Shown: positions 1-11,960 of the stretch, piece by piece
How positions within the stretch are numbered: the first letter of the stretch is position 1
Layout: each line of letters starts with the position of its first letter
Assembly: GCA_002633005.1 (NCBI GenBank)
Contig: NMRA01000002.1
Span: 2,741,365-2,798,125, forward strand
DNA: 56,761 nucleotides
Source: Phoronis australis
Taxonomy: Eukaryota > Phoronida > Phoronidae
Direction of reading: 5' to 3'
The notes under the pieces: generated by a model
Databases searched by the model: none
What the model was told of the DNA's origin: nothing
The model's input: only the letters and a program-made list of their open reading frames with translations
Made by a program: the position numbers and the translations under genes

Positions 1-1528
1 TGTCTCTTTACGTTTTTTAAATTTCACTGTTTACAATTAATTTACAATAGTAAAACGTGTAATGTGAGTGTAATATTGTTCAATACAATGGCACTGATGG
101 GACCATATTACTTGTTTTACAAAAAAGTCACCAAAACTGTTGTTTTTACAAATACAAGTTTACTAAGCTCTTTGGTGATTATTATGTAACTTCAAACTCA
201 AATTTCTCAAAAATGTGCAACTTTATATGTGGGAACTTTTTAGATTTTGAAAACACTCTAATAAATGGATTAAAAAACACCAAAATAAAATTGCCCCCCT
301 AAAGTACTCACAAAAACCATTTTCTAGAGGCCCTACAAAATCTAGCCCACCGACTATTAGTCAAACGAAAGTCGGAGCAAAAATGGAATGTTTCACCCTG
401 CAAGTGGTTTAGGTATGCTTTCTTCGACAAGTCGAGTCGGAACATTTGTGTACACGCTTCGATTAGTCGTATACGACAGCCAATTACAAAGTCGTACATG
501 AGCAATCGGAGTGTGTAAACAGGGCCTCAAAATACCTCCCGTGACCCTCTAAATCCGCTCCATGGCGTCTCCACGACTTCCGATTTGGAGTTAGACATTT
601 AACACCGTCAACAAGTGGAAGCAAATAATGTTATTTAGTTATTTAATGGACATTTCTTCTCTGTTTTAATGGTGAATTTCACCGCTGTTTACCTCTCAAT
701 GCTGAACTCTTAATCTAAGCGCTTTGGGGATTTCAGAAAATATCACCACGCTCAACCGATCTTGAATTGTTGCCGAACGAGACGACAACTTAAGTCATAG
801 GCAGTGAGTGCAATTACGCGTCATTTTCGAATTAGCACTTTTAAGTTGTTTTGCTAATAAACTTTGAAACGTTTTCTTGATTTGCTGATGGCTTCGATGT
901 TTTACAGAAAAATTATAGACATTGAATCCTCCAGTCACTCACTTAAATCAAGACCGGTGATTTTAGCAGTATATACTTTGTTATTTATCGTATGGGTTTA
1001 GTTTTATTTTAGTAGTAGGACGTAATGCATAATGCACGGTGCGTAATACGTTTAAATCGCTTTAGAAATAAAATAAAACATTTGTTTCATTGGGCGGTAC
1101 TTTGTGAAGCGAAAACGCATAATCCGTACTGCGTTTACTTGAAACGGGAAACGATTGAATATTCACAACGGAGTAATCCATTTACATCAGTGACGGGTTT
1201 CCAAATTGAAAATTCCAAGAAACTCAATTTAACGTGTCAGATTCCTACCCTCCGCACTTGGTAAAGGATAAGCTTATGCTTTCCCAAAAATTAAACGTCA
1301 ACTGCAGGTGGTAATCTGTGTTCGCACAGTGTCATCCAAACAAACCCTATAAAAGGCTAAGAGACAAGGTTTTGGCCAAATAACAGATATAAACAACAAC
1401 TTCCCTACCCAACCTTCTGAAATTAAATAATGCTCTGTAACTCCCCTCAACCTCAAATTTGGATCAAGTTTTAAAAAAATGCTTACTAAGTCTGCAAAAC
1501 GGGCAAGCGTGACCTACGCCATTTAGGC
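1..1528. other. No gene seen
   Basis: AT-rich sequence without a supportable coding region. The TATAAAAGG at 1348-1356 has no recognisable gene after it. Confidence 0.6.
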
Positions 1529-1676
1529 CAATGGCGGATTTAGGGGGGCAGCCCCCCCCCTAAAGTTCTACCAGATTCCATTTGGCAGTTCGGTGGTGCG
1601 AATGTCTGACAGGAAAAATCCTGGCTAATACTCTGCTCTGCTCCCCCCATTCTCAAAATCCTGGATCCGCCTACTG
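1529..1676. mobile_element. CAGTGGCGGAT-family MITE, 148 bp
   Basis: It begins CAATGGCGGATTTAGG and ends CTGGATCCGCCTACTG, near-inverse ends. The flanking TAGGC (1524-1528 and 1677-1681) looks like a 5-bp target-site duplication. Its second half (GGCTAATACTCTG to CTCAAAATC) matches the element at 33093-33183. Non-coding. Confidence 0.65.
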
Positions 1677-1681
1677 TAGGC

Positions 1682-4600
1682 GACTAGTTACACGACAGCT
1701 ACAGGGAAAAATCACCAACCAAAACCATTATATAACCTACTGTATATTCGTCCAAAGACGACTTTTTGGAAGATGTTGACCTTAACGCCTTTCTCACAAC
1801 ACAAGGTCGTATTACAAAATTGACCGAGACCACGAGTAAAAGTTTCGATGGTCCCATGACAATTTTTGAGAATGAATGTGTCCTAGAAAAACGAAAAATA
1901 GCAAAACAGAAGCCCCTGACAGAGGGGTTCTTAGTGGAATTTTTATTTTTTTCTGGGGTGATTTGCCAGACTTTCGTATAAGGTCGTTTATAGCTTTCGA
2001 CACGGTCCCCTACCAGCCAGTCAAAATGGTTGTCATTCCTAATATAATGCCGGTGACGTGAACCTAGCGCTAGAGAATACTGAGTAACTGGAGTCCTGTC
2101 ACTTTGCTCAAGATATCTTACCTAATAGTTTCGGGTTATGTTGCTCGTTGTATTAAAAGTGTCATAGATTCCTTGATTGCCAAGAACTAAGTAGGTTTCA
2201 AAGGAGGAAGATAAATACTATATGTGAAATACCAGAACCATTTTTGACATTGTGAATTCCAGAGAAAGCCATTATACATTCCAACGCCGCTGCTATTGGC
2301 AGTCTTTGAAAAAGGGTTTTGATTCCGTCTCCGTGGAATTTTATTCAAAACGTTTTATTATTCTCATTGTTGAATCGCGGCGCTCGTCTTAAGTAGTGAG
2401 ATTAAAAATTGGAAACAAAGAATTCAGCATTTCACAGTAAGCAAAACACACACTGCTCAAGAAGGTCTCTTAATCCTCTTGACCATTTTCATAAATTTTC
2501 TGGACTTAAACCAAATATGGAAACAGACTCATTGTGTGTGGACTGGCGCCAAAAAAGTTTAGTAATTATCGTCTTTGCTCAAGTATTAATCTTTCTTAGC
2601 CGATGCCAAACTTTACCTTCTCGGAAATAGAACAAATTAATGAAATTGAACGAGAAAAAGTGACCGATTTTAGAAGACCATTTAATTCTCTTTTGCAGAA
2701 TGGCTGCAATTAACTATTTCTTGTTGTCGGAGCTAGTCCATACGCACCCTGCTTTGACATCGCCACCCAGACAATCGATTAAAGAGGCATGGAACGCTAG
2801 AACTGTTAATATTTTTTAAACAGATCATGGCAAATCTATTTCTTGGGGGATGCTAAGGTGAGAATTTCGAGAAAAATGCCAGATTCACTTTAATTCTTGA
2901 AACACAGACGAAATATAAACTTTTTCATCTCAATACAGCTTCAAATTATCCGACCATAATAATATACATGCTCGCATGCCTTCAAAGAAATCTTAATAGC
3001 TGCTGCTTGAAATCGCCATTGTTTTGTTTATATCAAAGGTTAAAAGTCACATTTCCATATAAGAGAAACATCTATGTCTCCCCATATCAAACAAGGAGAG
3101 GTGCTTTGCATTGTTGTAGAAAATCGCTTTTGAAATTCTAAGCTAAAGGAAAAATGCATTGACAGCAACAACCAATCTAAATTTTTACGACAAACAGTAA
3201 AAATACCTGGTGAACAATTTGACTTCTCTTTCAGTGGCTGAGAACCACTTTGAATAAATGCAATTGACTCTGTTTTTCACGTTCTTTGCGACTTAAAACG
3301 CCTTGAATAATTCAGGTTCTTATGACATGGCAAAGACGACAGTATAAAGTGAACTGAAATGTTACAAAGAAGTCGCAAAATGAATCCGTTATCAAGTTTC
3401 TTAAACAATCTTGGTTCTATAGACATATTACAACCACTGGTCGGTTTAGAACTGAGAATTGATGTTACATTACTCACTGAGCGGTTATAACGTTTTACAT
3501 TTTGACGGTAAATTTTATATGTGAGCAAAAATAACTACAAATTTACTCTGGTCTTGTGTATTTGACTACTTAAGCAGAATTTGGGACATTGAGAGGAATG
3601 TCACCTGTTCGGCAATAACAAACTATCTGTAAATGAGACAACAGTCTTCTATAAGAACTGGAACAATAAAGATATTACTTGTATCCTACAGTATTTGCTT
3701 GGCTTAGACGGATATTTTAGGTCTCACGAATAATTTTGTAACAGGCAAGGTTTTTGCCACTCTATAGTATTTTATCCCTAAACTTGTGTGCGAAATTTCG
3801 CATTTTAACTAAGATTGCAGAAATACGAAGTTTTCTATACGCCTTCTAATTATCCCCAAAGTATTAGCAAATATTGGATAAAAGGTATACATTCCTTCTT
3901 AATTGAAGACTTTAACAAAAAAACGATTAACGGAGTTTATGCTCGCTCAATTTTACTAATGATTCGAGATCATTTTTTTGGGAATTATCACATTTATGGC
4001 AAGACAAGAGGCAGAGAAATGTTATTCCTCCTATTGAAATGTTTACCGAGGATATATACTTTCTAATGGTAAATTTTTCGGATTCTGTGAATATGAAAAA
4101 ATCGGTAGCTGATGGTCCTGTTTGGCTCTTTCGTTTCTTTGAATATTGTCAAATGATAAAGTTGATGTCAGATCTCAATGTGCGTGTTTGGGTGTGCGTG
4201 CGTGTGTTTGTGTCACATAGTCATGCATTCCTTCACATGTTTTTGTTTGGATGTGTTATTACTGGAAGTGACAATTAAGAACCACAATGTTCAACTTGCA
4301 ACTTAATAAGTAACCGTTTTTAGTTGAACACTGCTTTTATCACTTACTGATACACCAACTCACTGTGCAGTTCACCGGGGTCAAAACAAAGATTGGTTGA
4401 AATCACTAGAGCAAGGTTTAGCCTCCACTTAATACGTCTGTATCCGGCATCAGGCATTATGCATTATGCACTTAAGGAAAGCGGACTAATAAGACTGACA
4501 CAGCGGGGTTGGAGTTTCTATTTGCTGAGGCTATCTCGGAAAACCCTTTGCTCGCTGATAATGTCTCTTAAAAACGAACGCTCACATAGGCGCCCGATCT

Positions 4601-4989
4601 CAATTTAAAATGCCAATATTCATCTAATCACATGCCAATGAGCCTAACTACAAATCAACTCGCTAATTAACAGGAATGAAGGCTTCTCACGGTAAGGTCA
4701 GAGGTCAGGCGTTCTCACACGTGCTGCCACCTGTATAGATCCACCTGTTTTGGAATTTCCAAAGTTTTCGAAGAAATTCGCAATGTTCTACATTAACTGT
4801 TGTATACGAAACTTATCTGGCTGATAACATAAACATCTTCTGTTTCACGCTCGCGTTTTTCACAAGAATTCTAGTCAAACTAAGCCTAAGTAATCTGCCG
4901 TTTAAGAACATCCCTAAAAACCCATTCACTCGAGTGGTTGCACCTTGTCCCCATGCCCTATGCAAATTCGTTCCAATCAACTAACCCAA
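1682..4989. other. No gene seen
   Basis: Only short chance frames. A GT-rich tract lies at about 4180-4225 and a repeat end at 2779. Confidence 0.6.
2779..2835 (+). repeat. End fragment of a TTAAAGAGRCATGGAACGC repeat
   Basis: TTAAAGAGGCATGGAACGC and a following AATATTTTTTAAA block recur at 48161-48215. A TTAA start suggests one end of a TTAA-targeting MITE. No inverse end is found. Confidence 0.45.
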
Positions 4990-5100
4990 CTGACCTATCT
5001 CCAGGATTTTGAGTGACGGCTTAATTGACCAATCAGAACGCAGCATTCTCGACACACCTTAATTCATTTCCAAGCCGCCATTTTACTCGACAAACAACAC
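4990..5100 (+). repeat. Dispersed repeat, copy in + orientation
   Basis: About 110 bp containing GGCTTAATTGACCAATCAGA and CCAAGCCGCCATTTTAC matches the reverse complement of 8643-8761. Non-coding and of unknown class. Confidence 0.7.
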
Positions 5101-7366
5101 GTTGCCGGGTAAAACTTATCGTTTGTTAGCCGACATTAGGCAACGGAGCAGAGCTTGCGACAGGCCAATTAACGAGACACGCAGCAGCTTTCCGCGTCCA
5201 AATCCGTGCACAAGGATGTTGCGTGTGTTGTCGGTAAGCTAGAAGTGTTACGTAGTTCGTGAATTGATCCATTCAATAGCAAATGCACTGTATTTTGTTT
5301 TATTGGGCATTTCAGTTCCACAGGTAGGGTTAAAGTTTCGCTAGCCGAACTGTATTCTACGAGATTTCTAACTCACAGAAAGGTTACATATCTACACACG
5401 ATAAGAAGGCAGATCTGCCGTCTAACTTGGCGTTGGACGTTAAAACGTTTGACAAGAGTTTACAGTGTACATGTGAATTTCAGTTAGATGTCGGATCACA
5501 CGTTTGATTAGCCAGTCAGCTAACTGTACAAATGTATGTAGATTAGCGTCAACAGACACATTATTTTTTTTGTTTTGTAACAAGGCCATTACCAGCAATA
5601 TTGAAACCGTGAACTGCGCATGCGCGAAAATCATTCAGTTAGCCCCTACCAGGATACATGGGATTCGCAGAAAACACGGCGTGGAGCTCTTATTTATGAA
5701 CCAATCACATTTGCCGATAGCACATAACATCATAGATAAGTACTTTATTAAAAAGGTGGCCAACTTTCATAAAAATTGGAAGAAATTTTAGGTTTAACAT
5801 GGTATGATCAAAGTTTCGGCTTATTTTGTCGCTTCGATCAGTGAAATCGCCGAAAGTGCATGTGAGAAAACGACAATTTTCGACCGAACCTTTCATGTGC
5901 GGTTAGTTGCCGATAGACCCAACATATGTCAGTACAATCAAGATTGGAAATGTAGGAGTTTGAAGAAAATTAGACGAAAATTATATTTAACATGGGGAGG
6001 CCTAAAATTGCCAATTTTGGCCTTTTGATATCAGTTTAGTTTATCATACACTATCATCAGTGGGTCTAGTTAATTCGAAGTTTTTGGTTAAATCACTGAT
6101 AGTGTTCTCACCAGTATACTAATGAACGTTTGCTTTAAATATAACACTTTGATTACAATACTCTTAGAAGTGCGTGCAGCCCGCGATTGGTCCTTGACCG
6201 GCCTATGGGAGCCAAAATTAGGCACTAGTATACCAAAGTAACTTCGTTAGGAAAACTCAAATACCTGAGCTGTTTATGATCCACTTCGCAGAAAAATGTT
6301 TTTGTACCTAATATTAATTTGTTTTAGAGTATTGCGGGCATGGTTTCAAATTGAAAGGAGTCATCACAAGTTGAATTTTTGAGAATTGTACTGTTGCATT
6401 GCGAAAAACTAGTCGACTCAGATAGTGCGAGATAAGGCAATTAACGGGTAAAAAGGACCACTTAGACTTGCTTACGATTGGCCAGACATCTTTATAGATA
6501 TGTTTTGTCTTTCCTTTTTAACGGAATAAATTTGAACTTTTGGTAATTTTGGGCTACTATGCGCCACAAAATCAAGAACAACCTCTCTGATGCTTCAGCT
6601 CCATTATAGGCCTTCACGCGGAATGTGAAGCGCTGACTGGTCCATAACCGATGACCTCATAGTTTACACAGAGAACCTGGCGGATGACCTAGTTTACGTA
6701 TTGATCTATCGTAAGCTCCGCCCCTATGCGAAAAGTCACGTGATACCCGACAATCGAACGAGATGTCAGAGGCAAATACACTGTCGTTAAACGACAGATC
6801 CTGGTGGAATCGATGAGTGTTTTTGCACTATTTGAAGACGCTTCGACAGAGAATCGTACGTTCATGATATGGGAATTTGTTAAGGTGACGATGAAAAAAT
6901 AAGTGCTCGAGGAGCCAGCGAAAATCCGAAGAACCCCTCGTCCTCGGGGTTCACCTTCACCTGACAAATGACAAGGCCACTGATACGATATGTTCATGTA
7001 AAGCTGGGTATCTACCTTAAAGTCCAATTACCTGTACGATTCCATAGATTTCATGATCTTTCGAATAAAATCAGTGAAGATTTACCGATATTTTTATTCT
7101 GTCGTCTGCTAAATTTCGCCAAATGAAAAGTAGGTCACAATTGGTGGGACTCCTGGAGTAAAGTTGGTCACAGATTACAGACAACACATGCACTATAGCC
7201 TCTGACTAGGTCGACTCGATAGCACTGTTTACGCTTTTCTGATCTTGTAGCGAAATATTTTGATCAAAAAATTCTGGTTCATAGCTCAGGTACACACTCA
7301 TCTCGTCTTAGGCAAACATTTAGCTCCGGTAGGTCTAGGGCTGTGTCTAATTCAAATTAATGACTG
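5101..7366. other. No gene seen
   Basis: The longest frame is a 112-codon minus-strand ORF (6689-7027) without family features. Confidence 0.6.
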
Positions 7367-7371
7367 GAATT

Positions 7372-7702
7372 CAGTGGCGGATCTAGGATACCACAAGGGG
7401 GGCCCAACATGTTGCCTCGTGGAATTGGGTAAAGTGCGATTGTATGTGCACAGGCGGCCCGAAAGTTGCAGGAACCGGGGATGTAGACCTTTGGACCTTC
7501 TGTTCAGAAAATCTATCGATGGACAAAAAAAAAACAGGAACACGATTCCGCCGCTATCTGGCCGGGGTCTGAGCCCTCCTCTTCAGCTACCGATCCTAGT
7601 TATTGAATTCAATATTTCCTCACGCTTCACGCTCTTGCTGTTTCATTTTGTTTGCGGCAGCCAAGGGGGGGGGGCTGTCCTCCCCCGTATAATCCGTCTA
7701 TG
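7372..7702. mobile_element. CAGTGGCGGAT-family element, 331 bp
   Basis: It begins CAGTGGCGGATCTAGG and ends TATAATCCGTCTATG. It is flanked by a perfect GAATT direct repeat (7367-7371 and 7703-7707), read as the target-site duplication. The interior differs from the shorter relatives and has no recognisable protein. Confidence 0.6.
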
Positions 7703-7707
7703 GAATT

Positions 7708-8642
7708 GTCCATTTGCACCATTAAGACATTTAAGTTAGGCCTACCTTCTGATGAACTTGGCATTGTTTTGTAGTTTCATTCCATAAAGGTAGCTTTCAT
7801 TTAATTTTGAAGGTAGCAAGATCACTAAGTCGTGATATGGTTCGAAAAAATCACAAGTACGTCTGGTGTGGTAGTTGCAAAAATATGGTATTTACCAAAA
7901 TAACTCAAATTCTTTTTTAAAGCTTCATAAATCTAAATATCGTGTTTGAACAACTTCAAAATGAGCTCCCTCTAACTCTACAGACATAGTGTATACTAGA
8001 GGTACACGTCAAAAAGTAATTCAACAGTTTGTATTTAGTGACAAAAGCTCGACCAAGGCTTTGAGTTCTAGCAGTAATCCAGTGCCCCTCCCTGTCCCGA
8101 TCGAATTTTTACCGGGAGAGAAGTTCAGTTGAACGCCGGCCAGCCTACGGGTTTATGAATAACAAAAATGTACTTCTTATACGAAACAAAATAATGTCCA
8201 TTAGGTTGAAATAAATAAAAAAACATAAAATAAAAATGTCCCTGAAAACAATTTCCGGGGACTACCGCTAGAGTGCTGAGATCCAGCAGGTGCCGAGACA
8301 AAGGCGGCCAGACGTAATAAACTCGGGAGTCAAAATCTGAGATAGCCCTGCACCATAGCCGCCAAGCTGAAAAGTGCGTATCTTGGAACTAAAATAGTGT
8401 TTATTATAGCCTTCGAGTTATCAAGCAACATCGCTAAGTTCAGCTGCTCGTGTGGCCGTACAGTTTGAAACGGTTTACGCTTTTCCACCTCATTTTTCGG
8501 CTTAGGACATGCCAAAAAAGTGACGGGATATTATTCTGGAGCAGCGTAAAAGCTGTCGGTGCTACACACGCCATATCAACACCGTTTCACCGTTCTTAGC
8601 GGACAATTTCTTGAGCTATAGACTAAAGTAAGTTTTACTCCA
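7708..8642. other. No gene seen
   Basis: Nothing recognisable between the CAGTGGCGGAT element and the inverted dispersed repeat. Confidence 0.6.
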
Positions 8643-8761
8643 CTACGTGTGGTTTGTCGGGTAAAATGGCGGCTTGGAAACGCAGACGAAGGTGTGCCAA
8701 GAATCCTGCTTTCTGATTGGTCAATTAAGCCGTCCGTCATAATCCTGGCGATAGGTCAATT
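8643..8761 (-). repeat. Dispersed repeat, inverted copy of 4990-5100
   Basis: The reverse complement of this segment shares blocks with 4990-5100, including TTAATTGACCAATCAGAA, CCAAGCCGCCATTTTAC and CGACAAAC. The two copies are 3.5 kb apart and face each other. Confidence 0.7.
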
Positions 8762-10504
8762 GCTGGTAATGTGTGCCCGGCCTGCATTCTGATCAGACGG
8801 CATGTGAGCGCTATGACTGAAAGGTCCCTTAAACTTCTTCAAATGAAAAATAATGTTTCCGGTCACCATGGTACATTGCATTATCGGGCGTGGTCAACTG
8901 ATAAACATCTTATTGTTTTCTTATGGAATTTTTTTTATGGCAATGAAGCTAAACTAGCTCACAATTTCAGTCTGGATTTTTAGGCCACGTCATCGTAACT
9001 CATATTATTAAATGAAAAGGAAATGGCTCGAGCATTTAAACTAGCCATGTGCAGGGCTAGTGAAGAAAGCTGTGCAGGTAGGCCTAATAATGTGCTAGGC
9101 TGGCTTGTGATTGATCTAAAACAAACCCGTCTTTCGTCAGAAAGCTAACTTTTGATTTACACTGTGTGCATGCACGCGCAGCAACGCGTGATGTAGCAAC
9201 ACCCGGGGTCATAATGAAAAGGGCACAAACATTCGTTAAAACATGTTCTATTCTTAGATTAGACGTGGTTCTGGACATGGTAATCACTTCTCTTCTGGAT
9301 AAGGAACAAGCCGAGACCACCACAACAGTAAGTGCATGGTTTAAATAAAATAGTAATTTGTTGACTGAAGGAAGGTTTATATCAGTTTTGAATAACACGA
9401 ATTACAAACACTGGTGCTGTCACAAAACTCTTGGAACCACTAACGGTGCGTTTTGAGTTTGTGGCTCTGAAGACTGACCGACTTAAGCGCTTCGTTTGCA
9501 CGTATGACCTCTTTGAAGACACTCTTTCTTTTACATTCGCCAATTTAGACCACAGCATGAGCTTGGTCAGTCGAAAGATGTCTCTAAAATTTAAACATTT
9601 GTTAACTTTCAGCCCTGTTTGTGTTTGCCTTAACTTGCTATTAATTTTTGTAAAGTTTTTAAAAAGTGGACGTGGTTTCCGCGGAAACTCCATTAATTTT
9701 GGCGGCAGATGTATAGTGAGTACCCACAACGCATGAGCCAACTGTGTGACTCACTACCGCGGCCATTTAAGGGATATCTTGCATTAAAATCCGTTTTATG
9801 AAAATTTTGAATGAAAAAGAAGGGGAGCTCATTGATTCGAATGACGCATCGTCTGGTTGCAGGACTTGCGTTGTGACACTACTTTCAGTCCTTTTTAGCA
9901 TAAAACATGTAACCACCGAATGCATGATGGCAAACGTCTCCATTATAGTCGGACACTAAATGGTACCAATCGATGCAAAAACGGTAACATGGCTGTAGGC
10001 CTACGTTTATCAAACGATTTCAGAGTGTTGCGCGGTAACATATTTTGGTTTATCGCATCAAATCACATTTCAGAACTTTATATCAGTTAGAAGTGTTATT
10101 GTTGAATGTTAAACTAAGGTCATCGGCGATGCTTCGACTTTGAGTGACTACTCGATCCTTAAAGTGCCTTCAAGATAAAGTGTGGCGTATACCTGATTTC
10201 CGGCTCTTTGCTGACCAGGTAAACACAGCTGGTGGATATTGTTGCTATAGCAACGTGGAGTGTAGTGTTTTCCGCGAACTGTTGGCTCTTCGCAGCAGAT
10301 CGTCTTAATTGCTTGTTTCCATTTTAGTGTAGTTCTTTTCCTACATTGTTTAACCAAAATCACCTCTGTTTCCCGAAAGTTTTAGATATTTGTATGTCTG
10401 TGAGCCTTTTAGATGGAACGTTTTAATTGGTAAAGCCGTTAAAATGTTGACGTTGTTGGACAATTATTTTGGAAATAAAGTGCCTGTTTTGCGTCGTCCA
10501 GTGC
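8762..10504. other. No gene seen
   Basis: Opposed open frames around 9380-9740 (119 and 101 codons) have no recognisable motif and are probably chance. Confidence 0.55.
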
Positions 10505-10905
10505 CCGGTTACAGTCCCAAATAGGGACTCAACTAAGTTCCCTAAATTTGCTGCATATTTGTGGACCTGTGAAGACATTGATTGCCCTTTCTTGTATTGT
10601 TTTAGTTTTATTATTAAGTCAACTTTTGGCTTTGATACAAATCGAGAGTGAACTCTATATTGAATTGCCAATATTATCGGAAATAATTAGGGATCCTTTC
10701 ATGCAACACCCCCAATTTAAGGACTGAGTCCCTATTTATTTTCAATGAACTCAGGGCTCAGTTTTTAGTTACATCATTAGAAATAGTCATTAATCAAAGA
10801 GGAGCTCATGATAAAGATGAAATGGTAGGAAAATATTGCATCTGTATTTACATAAAGACACAAATACGCAGAAAGACTTAGGGACCTTAGTTGAGTCCCA
10901 ACCGG
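10505..10905 (+). mobile_element. MITE-like element with CCGGTT ends, copy 1
   Basis: The 401-bp element starts CCGGTTACAGTCCCAAATAG and ends with the inverse, GTTGAGTCCCAACCGG. Its interior matches the element at 44076-44500 in the same orientation (for example the GTGGACCTGTGAAGACA and CAATTTAAGGACTGAGTCCC segments). No coding potential is seen, and no clear target-site duplication. It is a non-autonomous DNA element by structure; the superfamily is unknown. Confidence 0.7.
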
Positions 10906-11892
10906 CCACAGAAATCAGAAGACGTAATGCTCACGTCTATTATAGCGCATCTTATTTTGTGAATGGATCACTAAATTGCTTGCAAACTAAGATAGGCTAA
11001 TCAATCTTATATTGATATCAATTTCACTGAGAATTCGTGAGAACAAACAGACATCATGAGTCTATAATTTGAAAAGAAACAGATACGCTGAAAAAGGAAA
11101 ACTTGTAGAGAATTGGGCTTGACTAATATTCAGGATTTCGTTGCATATCGCGTTTACTCGTCGACGCTCTCAAGAATAGACAGGACGCAAGTCTGTCACA
11201 AGCTCTCCTTGAGTCACTGACCCAACTTATGCAGGTGACACTCTTCATTCAAAAGATGATAAAGAACTTCAAGAGTGGCGACGTTGCTCAGCCACTTCTT
11301 TACTCGATGTCCAAGATGGTCTCGAGTTGCGTCAATCTGCAAATTCTCACGATTGGTGGTCGTCATTCGACTTAAGATAATTTTTTAAAAATTTTAATGT
11401 GTTTTCAAAAAAATCCATCAAGAATTCACAACTGATGACAGTGCTCGACACATTTGACGAGTTTTCAAACAGGAGACATTTAGGCACAGGTTTACGCCCA
11501 GAAAACGCAAACCTCGTTGACGAACAAACTGAACTAAAGAATCGCTACCACCATTCTTTCTAAACTGAACATGTCATATTAATTTAAGAAAGTGCTTTAT
11601 ACGGTTTGTTTCCTCAAAGCCATGCTGCGACTGTTGACAACATAGATTTGTAACTTTTGATTTTGAGGTGATACGATAGGCTGTTTACGTTTACCCTTTT
11701 AAACAGATTGTTCCATGTGACAGACTAAATTGGCAGAAATGAGCTATTTAATGAATCTTTGAACGCCAATCGTTTATTTAACCATCAAATTTTGAGAAAA
11801 GAATGTAGGCTAATGGTGACATATTTGCTTGGTGCCGTGTAATTCCGTCTATTAAAGCAAGATTGTGCAGTTCTTCCCGCCGTTTATTAGAG
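10906..11892. other. No gene seen
   Basis: AT-rich sequence with no supported feature. Confidence 0.6.
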
Positions 11893-11960
11893 GAGACATT
11901 GTGGCTCAGCTATTTGAGCTACGGACTCCCGTTTGGGGGCCCGGGTTCGAATCCTGGATT
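11893..11960 (+). repeat. tRNA-derived SINE head
   Basis: This segment folds like the middle of a tRNA. It has a D-arm with GCTC/GAGC stems (11905-11919), a short anticodon-like stem ACGG/CCGT, and a T-arm CCGGG-TTCGAAT-CCTGG (11941-11957). The RNA polymerase III B box GGTTCGAATCC is perfect (11944-11954), and TGGCTCAG (11903 on) resembles an A box about 40 bp upstream. The acceptor ends do not pair, so it is not an intact tRNA gene. The likeliest reading is the 5' head of a SINE; its tail and length are not defined. Confidence 0.55.

Noticed and set aside
1348-1356. TATAAAAGG
   Set aside because: No supportable transcript or coding region follows it.
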